Shown here: piece after piece, positions 48,666 to 57,868 of the stretch
Numbering within the stretch: the first letter of the stretch is position 1
Layout of the letters: each line of letters starts with the position of its first letter
NCBI RefSeq assembly: GCF_022900255.1
Contig: NZ_JALIRM010000001.1
Span: 558,001-622,000, forward strand
Reading direction: 5' to 3'
Length of the DNA: 64,000 nucleotides
Origin: Lederbergia wuyishanensis
Lineage (GTDB): Bacteria > Bacillota > Bacilli > Bacillales > Bacillaceae_C
Program-made: the position numbers and the translations under genes
The notes under the pieces: generated by a model
Seen by the model: the letters and a program-made list of their open reading frames with translations, nothing else
Databases searched by the model: none
Told to the model about the DNA's origin: nothing

Positions 48666-49469
48666 TTACCGAACTCTAACATTAATAGCTAGTTTATCTA
48701 ATATCGGGAAAAGCTCCTCTAAATGTTGAATTTCATAGGTTGGTATTACATCAGAGCGTTCTTTGTTATGACGGTTAATCCATACGGATTTAATGCCTGT
48801 CTGATTGGCACCAAGAATATCAGTGTTTAAATTGTCTCCAACCATCAGTACTTCATCCTTGGTCAATTCCATGAGGGATAAGGCATGTTCAAATATAGAC
48901 GGATCGGGCTTTCCTTTTCCAAATCCTCCAGAAATCACAATGTGCTCAAAATATGGAGAAAGCTCAGGTGTAATCGTCAGCTTAGTGTTTTGTAAATCTG
49001 GTGAACCATTCGTCAAAAGTAAAAGGCGATATTTCCCATTTAATTTATTTAAAACATCGAAAGTTTCTTCATATACAAATGGAAGATTTCTTCTCTCTAG
49101 TGGAAAGCGTTCTGCTAACATAGCTCCGAATTCCGGATCATCAATGCCTACTATTTTTAGTCCTTCAGTCCAAGCGTCTTTTCGATACGTTGGAACAATA
49201 TCTTTCATCTTTCTAAAATCCGGTTGATCATCTAAAAAGTTCCCCCAAAGTCCTTCAAACGGATTAATTCCAATCATCTGTGTAAATGAATAAGTTTCAT
49301 AAGTTGAGTATAAATTACTAGCAGCTTTACGAACGGCCTCTTCTAATCGTTCTACTTCAATTCCGTATCGTTCCTCGGCAATTCTACATGTTGCTAAAAA
49401 TGCTTCTTTTACACTTCTCTGATCCCAAAGCAGTGTATCATCTAAGTCAAAAAATATCGCATTAATCAT
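48666..49469 (-). CDS. HAD-superfamily hydrolase (YfnB/YjjG-like)
   Basis: 267-residue HAD phosphatase. Motif [12 protein letters not shown], motif [11 protein letters not shown], motif III lysine in [12 protein letters not shown] and motif [14 protein letters not shown] are complete. Cap domain of the helical C1 type. Likely a nucleotidase or general phosphatase. Operon with the downstream GNAT. Confidence 0.88.
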   Translation of the reverse strand: MINAIFFDLDDTLLWDQRSVKEAFLATCRIAEERYGIEVERLEEAVRKAASNLYSTYETYSFTQMIGINPFEGLWGNFLDDQPDFRKMKDIVPTYRKDAWTEGLKIVGIDDPEFGAMLAERFPLERRNLPFVYEETFDVLNKLNGKYRLLLLTNGSPDLQNTKLTITPELSPYFEHIVISGGFGKGKPDPSIFEHALSLMELTKDEVLMVGDNLNTDILGANQTGIKSVWINRHNKERSDVIPTYEIQHLEELFPILDKLAINVRVR

Positions 49470-49707
49470 TTTCGTCTCCGCCTCTTATGTAAATATTCTA
49501 TTAATATGGATAGTTTACCATCTTTATAGATTAAAGAAATAGAAAAAACAGTTTTATTATCTTTTTTATAGGTTATATATATACTAATAGTAAATTACTA
49601 GATTTTGTAACGATTTTGTAACAATAGAAATATTTTTGTTAATTAGGTGAAACTTTTTCTGTTTCCATACGTCTAATAAGTATAGGACGAAAAGAGGAGT
49701 GTTAAAA
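49470..49707. other. Divergent intergenic region
   Basis: 238 bases between the HAD gene and the secreted-protein gene. AT-rich, with the promoters of both expected here. No clear operator. Confidence 0.3.
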
Positions 49708-50370
49708 ATGAAATCAAAATTTTATGCCATTATCATCATGTCATTTGTTTTATTTATTGCAGGAGCGATTGGGCATGAAGGACTACATAGCAATGCCACA
49801 CAACAAGAATCATCAGATATTTTGGAACACCCTCAAAAATCCAATAGTGAATTATCTAAGAGTCTTGTTCTTGAGGACGCAGTGATTGAAAATGAAAAAA
49901 GTGAAACAGTATCCTATATTGAAAAAGATTCCGAATCCACTGTTGTTACTGAAAAACTAGCGACGAATGAAGTAGCGCTGAATAAAAAGGATAATGAATT
50001 ATTACCCGATGAGGTTACCATAGATGGTACTATATTTGTAAATATTATGAATGAAGAAAAATTTTCTGACCTAAGCCAATTGGCTCGTAAATATAATGCA
50101 GGTTTATATGCGATACCTGAAAGTGACGTTTTTGCTATTGTAAAAGATGGAAACCCAATCTTCTTCATGAGTACAGGTGCAAAATCAGCTTCAAAAGAAT
50201 ACTCTGACCTCCTTGCTGAATCTCTTGCTTTCAGTGGATTTGAAAATCTTGAAGAGGTTCGTGATAACTTGAATACTGTTTTAGAAACAGGTAAAGATGT
50301 AAATGTTGGAGATGATTATGAAGGATATTCCATTTTCCAAGAAGATGAATGGATATATGTATCATGGTAA
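49708..50370 (+). CDS. Secreted or membrane-anchored protein of unknown function
   Basis: 220 residues. A hydrophobic N-terminal segment (about 4-22) is followed by a long Glu/Ser-rich, low-complexity part and a C-terminal globular domain of about 100 residues containing NAGLYAIPESDVFAIVKDG and DDYEGYSIFQEDEWIYVSW. I do not recognise a family. The ATG at 49708 is 8 bases from GAGGAG. Single gene, with a strong terminator. The acidic stalk suggests display outside the membrane. Confidence 0.7.
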   Translation: MKSKFYAIIIMSFVLFIAGAIGHEGLHSNATQQESSDILEHPQKSNSELSKSLVLEDAVIENEKSETVSYIEKDSESTVVTEKLATNEVALNKKDNELLPDEVTIDGTIFVNIMNEEKFSDLSQLARKYNAGLYAIPESDVFAIVKDGNPIFFMSTGAKSASKEYSDLLAESLAFSGFENLEEVRDNLNTVLETGKDVNVGDDYEGYSIFQEDEWIYVSW

Positions 50371-50373
50371 ATA

Positions 50374-50412
50374 AAGGATTAGCGCCGTTAAATTAAGCGC
50401 TAATCCTTTTGT
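50374..50412 (+). terminator. Terminator
   Basis: AAAGGATTAGCGC and GCGCTAATCCTTT arms, 11-base loop. Confidence 0.88.
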
Positions 50413-50480
50413 TATTTTAATACTATGCTATTCATGTTACGATACTAATCTATTAGTTATAACATGAAAGGATGCATGTA

Positions 50481-51110
50481 ATGGACGGTAAAACTCATTT
50501 TGTTGTAGGAGGAATCGCAGGAATTGGTGTAGCAAGTTATATAGGAGCGGAACTGCCAACCGCTATTTCTTTTACATTATTAGGGGCATGTATTGGCTTA
50601 GTCCCTGATCTCGATGTAAAGGGAATACTTTCCAATAAAATTTCTCTAAATAAAAATTGGATTGTTACCCTTTTAGGATTATTAGGTTTGTTAATAATTG
50701 TAAATAGCTTCATAGTGTATAAGGAAGTTGATCGTTGGCTTGGAGCTGGGTTAGGACTTGCTTTAATAATCCTCCCACCTTTTTTGATAAAGCAAAAGTA
50801 TATGTTATTACTGACAGGTATAGCTACTTCATTAATAGGGATGTCTCAACAAAGCACATGGTTAATGATGCTTGGGGTATATATAAGTATTGCGGCTCTG
50901 CTCCCCCACCGTTCTCTCACACATTCATTAATTGGCTTGTTCTATTTTTCTTTAATCGGATATTACTTAGAAAAAGACTTTCAAATAAATGGAATTTTAC
51001 TTGTATGTGTTTTAAGCTATGCCAGCCATTTATTATTAGATATGAAAATATTTCCAAAGAATCGTAAAGGTGTAAAGCTGTTACAGCCTTTCTCCAAAAT
51101 TGAGATTTGA
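50481..51110 (+). CDS. YdjM-family membrane-bound metal-dependent hydrolase
   Basis: 209 residues with about five membrane helices and the family motifs: MDGKTHFVVGG at the N-terminus, GLVPDLDVKG, LPHRSLTHSLIG and ASHLLLDM. The conserved H and D residues are those of the YdjM/LexA-regulated hydrolase family; the substrate is unknown. The ATG at 50481 is 9 bases from AAAGG; the ATG at 50472 touches that site and is rejected. Confidence 0.85.
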   Translation: MDGKTHFVVGGIAGIGVASYIGAELPTAISFTLLGACIGLVPDLDVKGILSNKISLNKNWIVTLLGLLGLLIIVNSFIVYKEVDRWLGAGLGLALIILPPFLIKQKYMLLLTGIATSLIGMSQQSTWLMMLGVYISIAALLPHRSLTHSLIGLFYFSLIGYYLEKDFQINGILLVCVLSYASHLLLDMKIFPKNRKGVKLLQPFSKIEI

Positions 51111-51159
51111 GAAAGGACCGATGCATTAACTCAATTGGGTTAACATCGGTCTTTTTGTG
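51111..51159. terminator. Bidirectional terminator
   Basis: AAGGACCGATG and CATCGGTCTTT arms with an inner TTAACTCAATTGGGTTAA stem between convergent genes. Confidence 0.85.
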
Positions 51160-52120
51160 TCTCATTTAGTATTAATTCTAAAAACTTTTCCCTTTCTTCA
51201 AACATTGGAGAGTGTGCCGAGTGTTCAAACCAAATCCAATTTTTTTCGGTAGCAACGACATTATTAAAAAATGTAAGTGTCGGTTCATAGGGAATGGTTA
51301 AGTCATGTCTACCCATACAAAAATATATTGGTACAATCACTTCACGGACAACATTATTCAAATTGACTGTTTTCAATTCATCTTGAAGCATTTTCATACT
51401 AAAAAATTGCCCCTTTATATGATTGATCATATCTACGAAGGAATACTCAACACTAATTAACATCTCTTTAATCATTTTAGTAATTAGTTTTCCATCATGC
51501 GAGATACCACCACGAAAGACTTCTAAGAACTGTTGGTGTACTTTGTCATGTTTTAAATTATTCCATGGTGGCATTCCAATCTCCAATAATTTCTTAATCG
51601 CTTTTTGGTTATTTTCTTGCTGCGCTTTTTCCAAAACATATTTATATGAAAGTTGTTCACCTTCCATATAATTAATAAGTTGCGCAACACCAAAATATCG
51701 ATAAAAAAGAGACGGCTCTTTATGAATAGCTAATAATCCGATAATTGTGCCCCAAGAATGTCCGATTAAGTAAATCCTTTCTTGCTTAAATTGTTTACGA
51801 AGATAATTCGTTAATTCAATTGTATCATCGACAAAACGATCAATGGTCATTGTTTCAGCCGCAATATTTTTATGAAAGGACAATCCAGATCCTCTTTGAT
51901 CCCAATTTACGACTACAAAGTGCTTTTCAAATTCCTTTTGAAATTTGCGAATAAAGCCAATTTGAGCGGCACCTGGACCACCATGTACCATTAATAATAC
52001 TGGCTTTTTCTGATCTTCTCCCCTAATATAAATCCATTGTTTATGATTTCCTATTAGTAATGAGAAAAGCTTTGATATTGAATTTTCCTTATGAATTTTA
52101 TGGGCTTTTCTTTTAAACAT
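51140..52120 (-). CDS. Alpha/beta hydrolase, prolyl-aminopeptidase-like
   Basis: 326 residues with VHGGPGAAQIGF (oxyanion HGGPG), NWDQRGSGLS, the nucleophile in LIGHSWGTIIG, the acid in GRHDLTIPYEP and the His in FEHSAHSPMFEE. This is the pattern of prolyl iminopeptidases and related hydrolases (S33). The ATG at 52120 has AGGTGGG upstream; the longer frame to 52228 has no ribosome site. Cytoplasmic. Confidence 0.85.
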   Translation of the reverse strand: MFKRKAHKIHKENSISKLFSLLIGNHKQWIYIRGEDQKKPVLLMVHGGPGAAQIGFIRKFQKEFEKHFVVVNWDQRGSGLSFHKNIAAETMTIDRFVDDTIELTNYLRKQFKQERIYLIGHSWGTIIGLLAIHKEPSLFYRYFGVAQLINYMEGEQLSYKYVLEKAQQENNQKAIKKLLEIGMPPWNNLKHDKVHQQFLEVFRGGISHDGKLITKMIKEMLISVEYSFVDMINHIKGQFFSMKMLQDELKTVNLNNVVREVIVPIYFCMGRHDLTIPYEPTLTFFNNVVATEKNWIWFEHSAHSPMFEEREKFLELILNETQKDRC

Positions 52121-52268
52121 TTTTTTCCCACCTATAGTTACCTCTGCCTGCTTATAGAATATCATAAAATGTAAATTACTAGCATTATCATTATATTTCC
52201 ATAAATAGATCGATTTTTTTTCTTGCAAAATAAATTGAGTTGGATTTATTATTAAAACAAAGTATTTT

Positions 52269-52297
52269 TTTACACTAAATTTTGCATTAGGTAAACT
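52269..52297 (+). promoter_or_regulatory. mntH promoter with MntR box
   Basis: TTTACA, 17 bases, TAAACT. Across the -10 lies TTTGCATTAGGTAAAC (52281-52296), matching 13 of 16 bases of the MntR operator as I recall it. Repression by manganese is expected. Confidence 0.65.
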
Positions 52298-52334
52298 TAT
52301 TTAGATTGTTGCTAAATTTTAAGGGGTGAGAAAG

Positions 52335-53693
52335 TTGAGTAATAAAGATACCGTCTTAGATCATAAACAAGGTTGGTTAAAGAGGAGTTCAAGCATTAGC
52401 TTGGAAGAGGTAAATAATTCTGTTCGAATTCCTGAGAACGCAGGGTTTTGGAGAAAATTATTAGCATTTGCTGGTCCGGGTTCACTTGTAGCCGTTGGAT
52501 ATGTAGATCCGGGAAATTGGGCAACTTCTATTGCAGGAGGAGCTCGTTTTGGTTATACGTTGCTCTCAATCATATTAATTTCGAGTTTAATGGCTATTTT
52601 GTTGCAAACATTGTCTGCAAAACTGGGGATTGTAACAGGAAGAGATCTTGCACAAGCGACTAGGGATGCTACTGGGAAGAAAACAGCCTTTTTCTTATGG
52701 ATCATGGCAGAACTCGCCATCATTGCGACTGATCTTGCCGAAGTCATTGGATCTGCAATTGCATTGAATTTGCTATTTGGTATTCCTTTACTAATAGGAA
52801 TTTTGATAACGACTGTGGACGTATTATTACTTTTATTATTACAGAGAAAAGGATTCCGTATCATTGAATCAATTGTCATCGTATTAATGGTTACGATATT
52901 TGGCGTTTTTACGTTTGAAGTCATTGCTTCAAAACCGGAAGTTAGCGCATTATTAAATGGCTATATTCCTAAGAGGGAAATTGTGATGAATCCTCAAATG
53001 CTGTTCATTTCATTAGGGATTCTTGGAGCAACGGTTATGCCGCATAATCTTTATTTGCATTCCTCCATAGTGCAAACACGTCAATATAAAAGAACGGAAA
53101 AAGGAAAAAAAGAAGCTGTTAAATTTTCCGTCATTGATTCAACTTTTTCATTAAGTATTGCTTTTTTAATCAACTCTGCCATTTTGATATTAGGTGCTGC
53201 TGCTTTTCATGGAAAAGGAATACAAGTTTCTGAAATCGAAGAGGCTTATAAATTACTTAGCCCTACTGTAGGAGTTGGAATTGCAAGTACATTATTTGCA
53301 GTGGCATTATTAGCCTCAGGACAAAATTCTACGATCACAGGAACGTTATCTGGTCAAATAGTGATGGAAGGCTTCTTACATTTAAGGATATCTCCATGGC
53401 TAAGAAGGATTATTACTAGAATGCTTGCTGTTGTACCAGCATTTGTTGTTACGTGGATTGCAGGCTCAAGAGGAACAGCAGACCTTCTTCTTTGGAGTCA
53501 AGTAATTTTGAGTTTACAACTTCCATTTGCTGTAGTGCCGCTCATTCTATTTACGAATAGCAAAAAGAAAATGGGCATCTTTGCTAATAAAACAGCCACA
53601 AAAGTATTGGCATGGGTATGCACCGCTGTTATTATCGTTTTAAATATATTTTTAATTGGTTATATCCTCATAACCGGACAGGAATTGGGCTAA
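52335..53693 (+). CDS. mntH: Manganese transporter MntH (Nramp)
   Basis: Proton-coupled Mn2+ importer with 11 helices, 452 residues. Metal-site motifs are VGYVDPGNWATS in helix 1 and GATVMPHNLYLHSSIVQ in helix 6, including the Met-Pro-His segment; TDLAEVIGSAIAL is also conserved. The start is TTG at 52335, 8 bases after AAGGGG. Preceded by an MntR box. A GNAT gene follows 4 bases after the stop. Confidence 0.95.
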   Translation: MSNKDTVLDHKQGWLKRSSSISLEEVNNSVRIPENAGFWRKLLAFAGPGSLVAVGYVDPGNWATSIAGGARFGYTLLSIILISSLMAILLQTLSAKLGIVTGRDLAQATRDATGKKTAFFLWIMAELAIIATDLAEVIGSAIALNLLFGIPLLIGILITTVDVLLLLLLQRKGFRIIESIVIVLMVTIFGVFTFEVIASKPEVSALLNGYIPKREIVMNPQMLFISLGILGATVMPHNLYLHSSIVQTRQYKRTEKGKKEAVKFSVIDSTFSLSIAFLINSAILILGAAAFHGKGIQVSEIEEAYKLLSPTVGVGIASTLFAVALLASGQNSTITGTLSGQIVMEGFLHLRISPWLRRIITRMLAVVPAFVVTWIAGSRGTADLLLWSQVILSLQLPFAVVPLILFTNSKKKMGIFANKTATKVLAWVCTAVIIVLNIFLIGYILITGQELG

Positions 53694-53697
53694 TAGT

Positions 53698-54576
53698 ATG
53701 AAAAAATTACGCTTTGTAAAAGATTATAAAAATGATAAGTGTTTAAGAAAAAGCTTCAATGAACTGGCAAACAAAGTATTTGGAATTGATTTTGAAGAAT
53801 GGTACGAAAAAGGATTTTGGGATAATCAATACATTCCCTTTTCTTATGCAGATGGTGATCGTGTCATCGCTAATGTTTCGGTCAATGTTTTAAATTTAAT
53901 CATTGACGGGGAAACAAAGAAGGCCATCCAAATTGGAACTGTCATGACCCATCCAGATTACCGCAACAAAGGACTTTCAGCCAATTTAATGCATAAAGTT
54001 TTGGAAGAATTTGAGGAAAAGAGTGACTTTATCTATTTGTTCGCTAACCCATCCGTATTGGATTTTTATCCTAAGTTTGGTTTTGAAGCTGTTGAGGAAA
54101 ATGAGTATTCTATGAAGTTACAACTTGAAACTAATTCAGCAGTGAACTTATTTAAACTAGATGTGAAGAGTGCAAATGATTTACATTTCATTCATCAGTT
54201 CGTATGTGAAAGAGTCCCTGTTTCAAAAAAGTTTAGCACTGATAATGCTTTAGGGATTTTTATGTTCTATTGCCTGAATGTTTTTCCTGATGATATTTAC
54301 TATTTAGAAAAAGAAAATGTGATCGTGCTCTTCAAGAAAGAACACGATCACCTGCATATCTTTGACATCGTAAGTAAAAATGATATTAACATTCAACAAA
54401 TTTTACGTAATATTTCTGATAGAGAAACTAGAAAAATAATATTTCATTACACACCGGACTATACAAATATTCAAGTAGAGCAGAAAAAGCATAATGGCTC
54501 TGAAATTTTATTTGTTAAATCCAAACACAATCGTTTTCCAACACAAATAAAACATCCGATCACATCTCAAGCGTAG
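53698..54576 (+). CDS. GNAT acetyltransferase (Eis-like, two-domain)
   Basis: 292 residues: an N-terminal GNAT domain with IQIGTVMTHPDYRNKGLSA and FLYLFANPSVLDFYPKFGFE-type motif B, and a C-terminal GNAT-like/SCP-like half. Eis-family enzymes acetylate amines including aminoglycosides, but this short version lacks the full third domain, so no substrate is claimed. It starts 4 bases after mntH and is likely cotranscribed with it. A 9-bp inverted repeat occurs inside at 54319-54351. Confidence 0.8.
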   Translation: MKKLRFVKDYKNDKCLRKSFNELANKVFGIDFEEWYEKGFWDNQYIPFSYADGDRVIANVSVNVLNLIIDGETKKAIQIGTVMTHPDYRNKGLSANLMHKVLEEFEEKSDFIYLFANPSVLDFYPKFGFEAVEENEYSMKLQLETNSAVNLFKLDVKSANDLHFIHQFVCERVPVSKKFSTDNALGIFMFYCLNVFPDDIYYLEKENVIVLFKKEHDHLHIFDIVSKNDINIQQILRNISDRETRKIIFHYTPDYTNIQVEQKKHNGSEILFVKSKHNRFPTQIKHPITSQA

Positions 54577-54579
54577 ACG

Positions 54580-54915
54580 TTATCGATGAATAACCACTTT
54601 TGTCCCTATCGGAACACGTGACGATAAATCTAATACATCGTGGTTAAACATTCTAATGCAGCCATGGGAAACATTTTTTCCTATAGAAGAGGGATTTTTT
54701 GTCCCATGAATTCCATAATGAGGTCTTGATAGCCCCATCCACAGCACTCCAAACGGACCACCTGGATGGGGTTGTTTATTAACAATGGTATACGTTCCAG
54801 ATGGTGTCGGAGTTAACATTTTTCCTACTGCAATTGGATACACTTTAATAATTCGATTTCCATCATGAAGTGCTAATTGATGCTTCGATGTCGAAACACT
54901 AATCCATTTCGCCAT
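54580..54915 (-). CDS. L,D-transpeptidase (YkuD domain only)
   Basis: 111 residues that consist of a bare YkuD domain: [19 protein letters not shown] at the start, [18 protein letters not shown], and the catalytic block [20 protein letters not shown] with its His and Cys. Such enzymes make 3-3 peptidoglycan crosslinks or attach spore-wall components. There is no signal peptide and no LysM, unlike B. subtilis YkuD, so export is unexplained. Its 3' end is 3 bases from the convergent GNAT gene. Confidence 0.9.
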   Translation of the reverse strand: MAKWISVSTSKHQLALHDGNRIIKVYPIAVGKMLTPTPSGTYTIVNKQPHPGGPFGVLWMGLSRPHYGIHGTKNPSSIGKNVSHGCIRMFNHDVLDLSSRVPIGTKVVIHR

Positions 54916-54946
54916 AAGATCACCTCATGATATCGTATGAGGGCTC

Positions 54947-55630
54947 TTATCCTTTTGTTTTTAAAATTGTTAAGATGTCGGAAGGCTTTTTCAGTTTTGG
55001 AAATCCTGTTATCTTTTCATTAATAAATGGTGGCTGAAACCATGTTGCATGGTACGCCATTAAACCAGCCTGAGCTGCCCCATTTAATTCATCCGATCCT
55101 CCATCTCCAATAAATAATGAATGTTCTGGTAATACATTTAGATTTTTACACGCGATATCGTAAATTTCTTTATCAGGTTTAGCGCATTTAACTCTATAAG
55201 AGAAAATAACAGTATCAAATAGATTGGCTAAAGAAGAATTCTCCCACTCTAATACTTCTTCAGGTGCACAATTACTAATTAGTCCGACTTGGATGTCCAT
55301 TGCTTTTATTTGAATGATGGTATCAAGAATTTTTTCATCAATAGATTGAAAAAGAATCGCTTTAGCTTGGATTCTTTTTTCAATTACCTTATTAATATCA
55401 TCCATATTAAATGAAGTTTCCAATTCACAAAACATATCGACTAAACAGCTTTTTGCATCCTTGAAGGTTCCATCCATTCTTTTATCTTTTCTTTTACCCC
55501 ATTCTCTTTTGAAAATGTCTTGCTCCATTCCAAGCAATCTTGAAGGATTAAAGTCAGCTTTCTTTTTTTCATTCTCCCATTCTGTTATTAATGTTTCATA
55601 TAAATCGAAAAACACAGCTTTTACCATCAT
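54947..55630 (-). CDS. HAD-superfamily hydrolase
   Basis: 227 residues. Motif I FFDLYETLITEW (the D-x-Y form common in haloacid-dehalogenase-like and related HADs), motif II LISNCAPEE, Lys in VKCAKPDKEIYD and motif IV IGDGGSDELNGA. Substrate unknown. The start is the ATG at 55630, 8 bases after GGGAGG; the frame to 55705 runs upstream without a ribosome site. It is 31 bases upstream of the L,D-transpeptidase on the same strand. Confidence 0.85.
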   Translation of the reverse strand: MMVKAVFFDLYETLITEWENEKKKADFNPSRLLGMEQDIFKREWGKRKDKRMDGTFKDAKSCLVDMFCELETSFNMDDINKVIEKRIQAKAILFQSIDEKILDTIIQIKAMDIQVGLISNCAPEEVLEWENSSLANLFDTVIFSYRVKCAKPDKEIYDIACKNLNVLPEHSLFIGDGGSDELNGAAQAGLMAYHATWFQPPFINEKITGFPKLKKPSDILTILKTKG

Positions 55631-55899
55631 TTCCACAACCTCCCCCCTAAAAAGAAAAGTGCAAGGCACCCATAATTGGTGATAAGCAAATGTACTGAAA
55701 TGCAAAAAGTCCGTACTTCTAATTTTTACATCTCGTGGTTTTTTGACATCGAACCGAAGGCCCCTGAAGTGTATTTGGCAATTAAATAATGCTGTTTATT
55801 GAGGCATGTTGTATGAATGAAAAAAAGCTGAAATTATGCAGGAAATGAATAAAAACTTGTATGTTTTCGGCTTATTAATAATTGGGGATATTGAATAAA

Positions 55900-56235
55900 C
55901 GCCACTTTTACTTTACGTGAAGTATTTTACATTGTTTCAGCAATTACTTTTGAATGTTTTAATTTATTTAAATCATAGTTAAATATCAATTGAACAACTT
56001 CTGTTGCAAAACCATTTCCCCACCATTTCGGTAAAAATTGATATGAGAGTTCAAGGTAAACTCCCTCGTGGTGAGGATCAAGTAAATAAACCCAACAAAA
56101 TTACCCGTGTGTTTTTCTCTAACAACCCAATAATAAGAGTCACAACGCGTTATTTAAAAATGGCCCGTTTATTGAATAGGATTATCCATTTATTTTATTT
56201 CTTCCGTACAATTCACCCCCTGATTATTGAATAAT
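55900..56235 (-). pseudogene. RimJ/RimL-type GNAT remnant
   Basis: On the minus strand YYWVVREKHTGNFVGF, a one-base frameshift, then DPHHEGVYLELSYQFLPKWW, GNGFATEVVQLIFNYDL and KHSKVIAETM before a stop. This is the acetyl-CoA binding core of a ribosomal-protein-type acetyltransferase. N-terminus and C-terminus are degenerate. 55631-55899 contains no other supported feature. Confidence 0.75.
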
Positions 56236-56390
56236 TAATGAATCTTCAACGACCTTTTATTACGTTCACTAAGTAAGCGATCGAATTAACTTGGAAACTA
56301 ATTAAATTTTTTTGTAATTTACTCAATGCTACTAGACAGCACATTTCTTTTTTTAAAACTTTCCAGCATATAGCAGATAGTGCAGATAGT

Positions 56391-57209
56391 TCACATTTTT
56401 TTAGTATCAGTTGCTCGAGCCTGTATCAAATAATAAAAGTTTGTAATCTTAATGCCTTTCCCCTTGGCATGCTGTTCAAAATTGGTAATAATTTTGTCAA
56501 GGCACATTTCTCTAACGTACTGTGTGTATTTTTCACTCTGCCCGAAACACTTCATAGCAAGGACATCTTCAGGTGAAGGAATCCATACAGTTTCCTGTAA
56601 GTGCCTAAACTGTATGTCGATAAGTCCGCTTTTAGCAAGTCTCTCCATTATCATATCTATTACCGGTGTTCCATTTGAGGGTGGAGGAAACAACCCTGGA
56701 AAGTATTCCCCTAACTCAGAACCTTTTCCATTACCATCTACCGGATGAAATAATATTAGATTACCTCCAGGACGAACAACTCTATTCCCTTCTTGATACC
56801 AACTTGTCGGCCCTTTTTTGGTATAAGCTACATCGAAGTAATCATTTGGAAAAGGTAAACCATCATGTGTACGACCTATCACGTACCTTACATTTGGCTT
56901 TTTATAATTATTAGCCGTTGTAACAAATCCTTCAGTCATATCATATCCGATGACTTCATCCGCAAAACTTGCCCATTTATTTGTAAATTCTCCATGTCCA
57001 CACCCAACATCCAATACCTTTCCGTGCAGATGAGACTCTAACTCCTTCTCAAGTATTTTTTCTGCAACTAATCCTTCATGGTGAAAATTCCAGGTATACT
57101 CATACTTTCCAGTTAGAGACGCCAACTGTTGACACCATTCTTTGCTTTGAGCACTTAAGTAATCCGGATGTTCATTCATATTTGGAAAGGCAGTTTCATT
57201 AGGACGCAT
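56391..57209 (-). CDS. Class I SAM-dependent methyltransferase
   Basis: 272 residues. SAM motif I is VLDVGCGHGEFTNKW, the acidic residue of motif II is in VIGYDMTEGF, and motif IV region reads FPNDYFDVAYTKKGP. The N-terminal helix region (HPDYLSAQSKEWCQQL) resembles small-molecule or antibiotic-related methyltransferases, but no substrate can be named. AAAGGGG precedes the ATG. Single gene. Confidence 0.82.
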   Translation of the reverse strand: MRPNETAFPNMNEHPDYLSAQSKEWCQQLASLTGKYEYTWNFHHEGLVAEKILEKELESHLHGKVLDVGCGHGEFTNKWASFADEVIGYDMTEGFVTTANNYKKPNVRYVIGRTHDGLPFPNDYFDVAYTKKGPTSWYQEGNRVVRPGGNLILFHPVDGNGKGSELGEYFPGLFPPPSNGTPVIDMIMERLAKSGLIDIQFRHLQETVWIPSPEDVLAMKCFGQSEKYTQYVREMCLDKIITNFEQHAKGKGIKITNFYYLIQARATDTKKM

Positions 57210-57836
57210 TAGATTTCCCCTTTATCAAATTATTGTATTCCCATAGTTATTCTATTTCTACAACGATATCCCTTCTTCAGTTGTCACTTCTTCTAGTCTT
57301 CGGACTTGCCAAACAAGTTTTTTAGAATAGAATCAGTAAATTCTTCCGACGATTTTACATGTGTATTAATTATTCGCTGCGGATTCTATACGGAAGAAAT
57401 ACCCAATTCAAATGTATGTCCATAGAGGGGGAAAGTGTAGATCAAGTTTGATTTTCGAGGGATACTATTCCGAAGTAATGATTAAAGCCAAATTTTTTAA
57501 TTTAATGTTGAGAATTGAACTTTTTATATTTATTTAAAGTGCAAAATACCTCTTAAAATGGGTGTAAAATAACTTTCTAAGGTGACAGCCCAAGGTGTTG
57601 CCATTGCCTTACTTATCCCCTTTATTAGAATATTAACAGTCTCCAAAAAAAACCTCAAATACCTTCTTTTTTCACTAACCTTCCCATAAGTGCAGCAAGC
57701 ACAAGTTCCTAACTATGTATAAATATTAGTGATAGTTCAGTTATCCTTTGAATAATGATTCGTATAGATTAATAGACATACTGCCAAACATACTTGTTTA
57801 ATTGCCAGAAACACCTGAAGCTAATTCCAATTTAAT
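57210..57836. other. Gene-free gap, 627 bases
   Basis: No gene, RNA or repeat that I can support. A few short peptides on the minus strand (for example SGVSGN, then TSMFGSMSINLYESLFKG) may be debris of a lost gene. Confidence 0.3.
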
Positions 57837-57868
57837 AAAAAAACGCATCTAAAAAATAGATACGTTTT
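57837..57868 (-). terminator. Terminator of the rlmN-like gene
   Basis: Minus strand AAAACGTATCT and AGATGCGTTTT arms, then T7. Confidence 0.8.
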
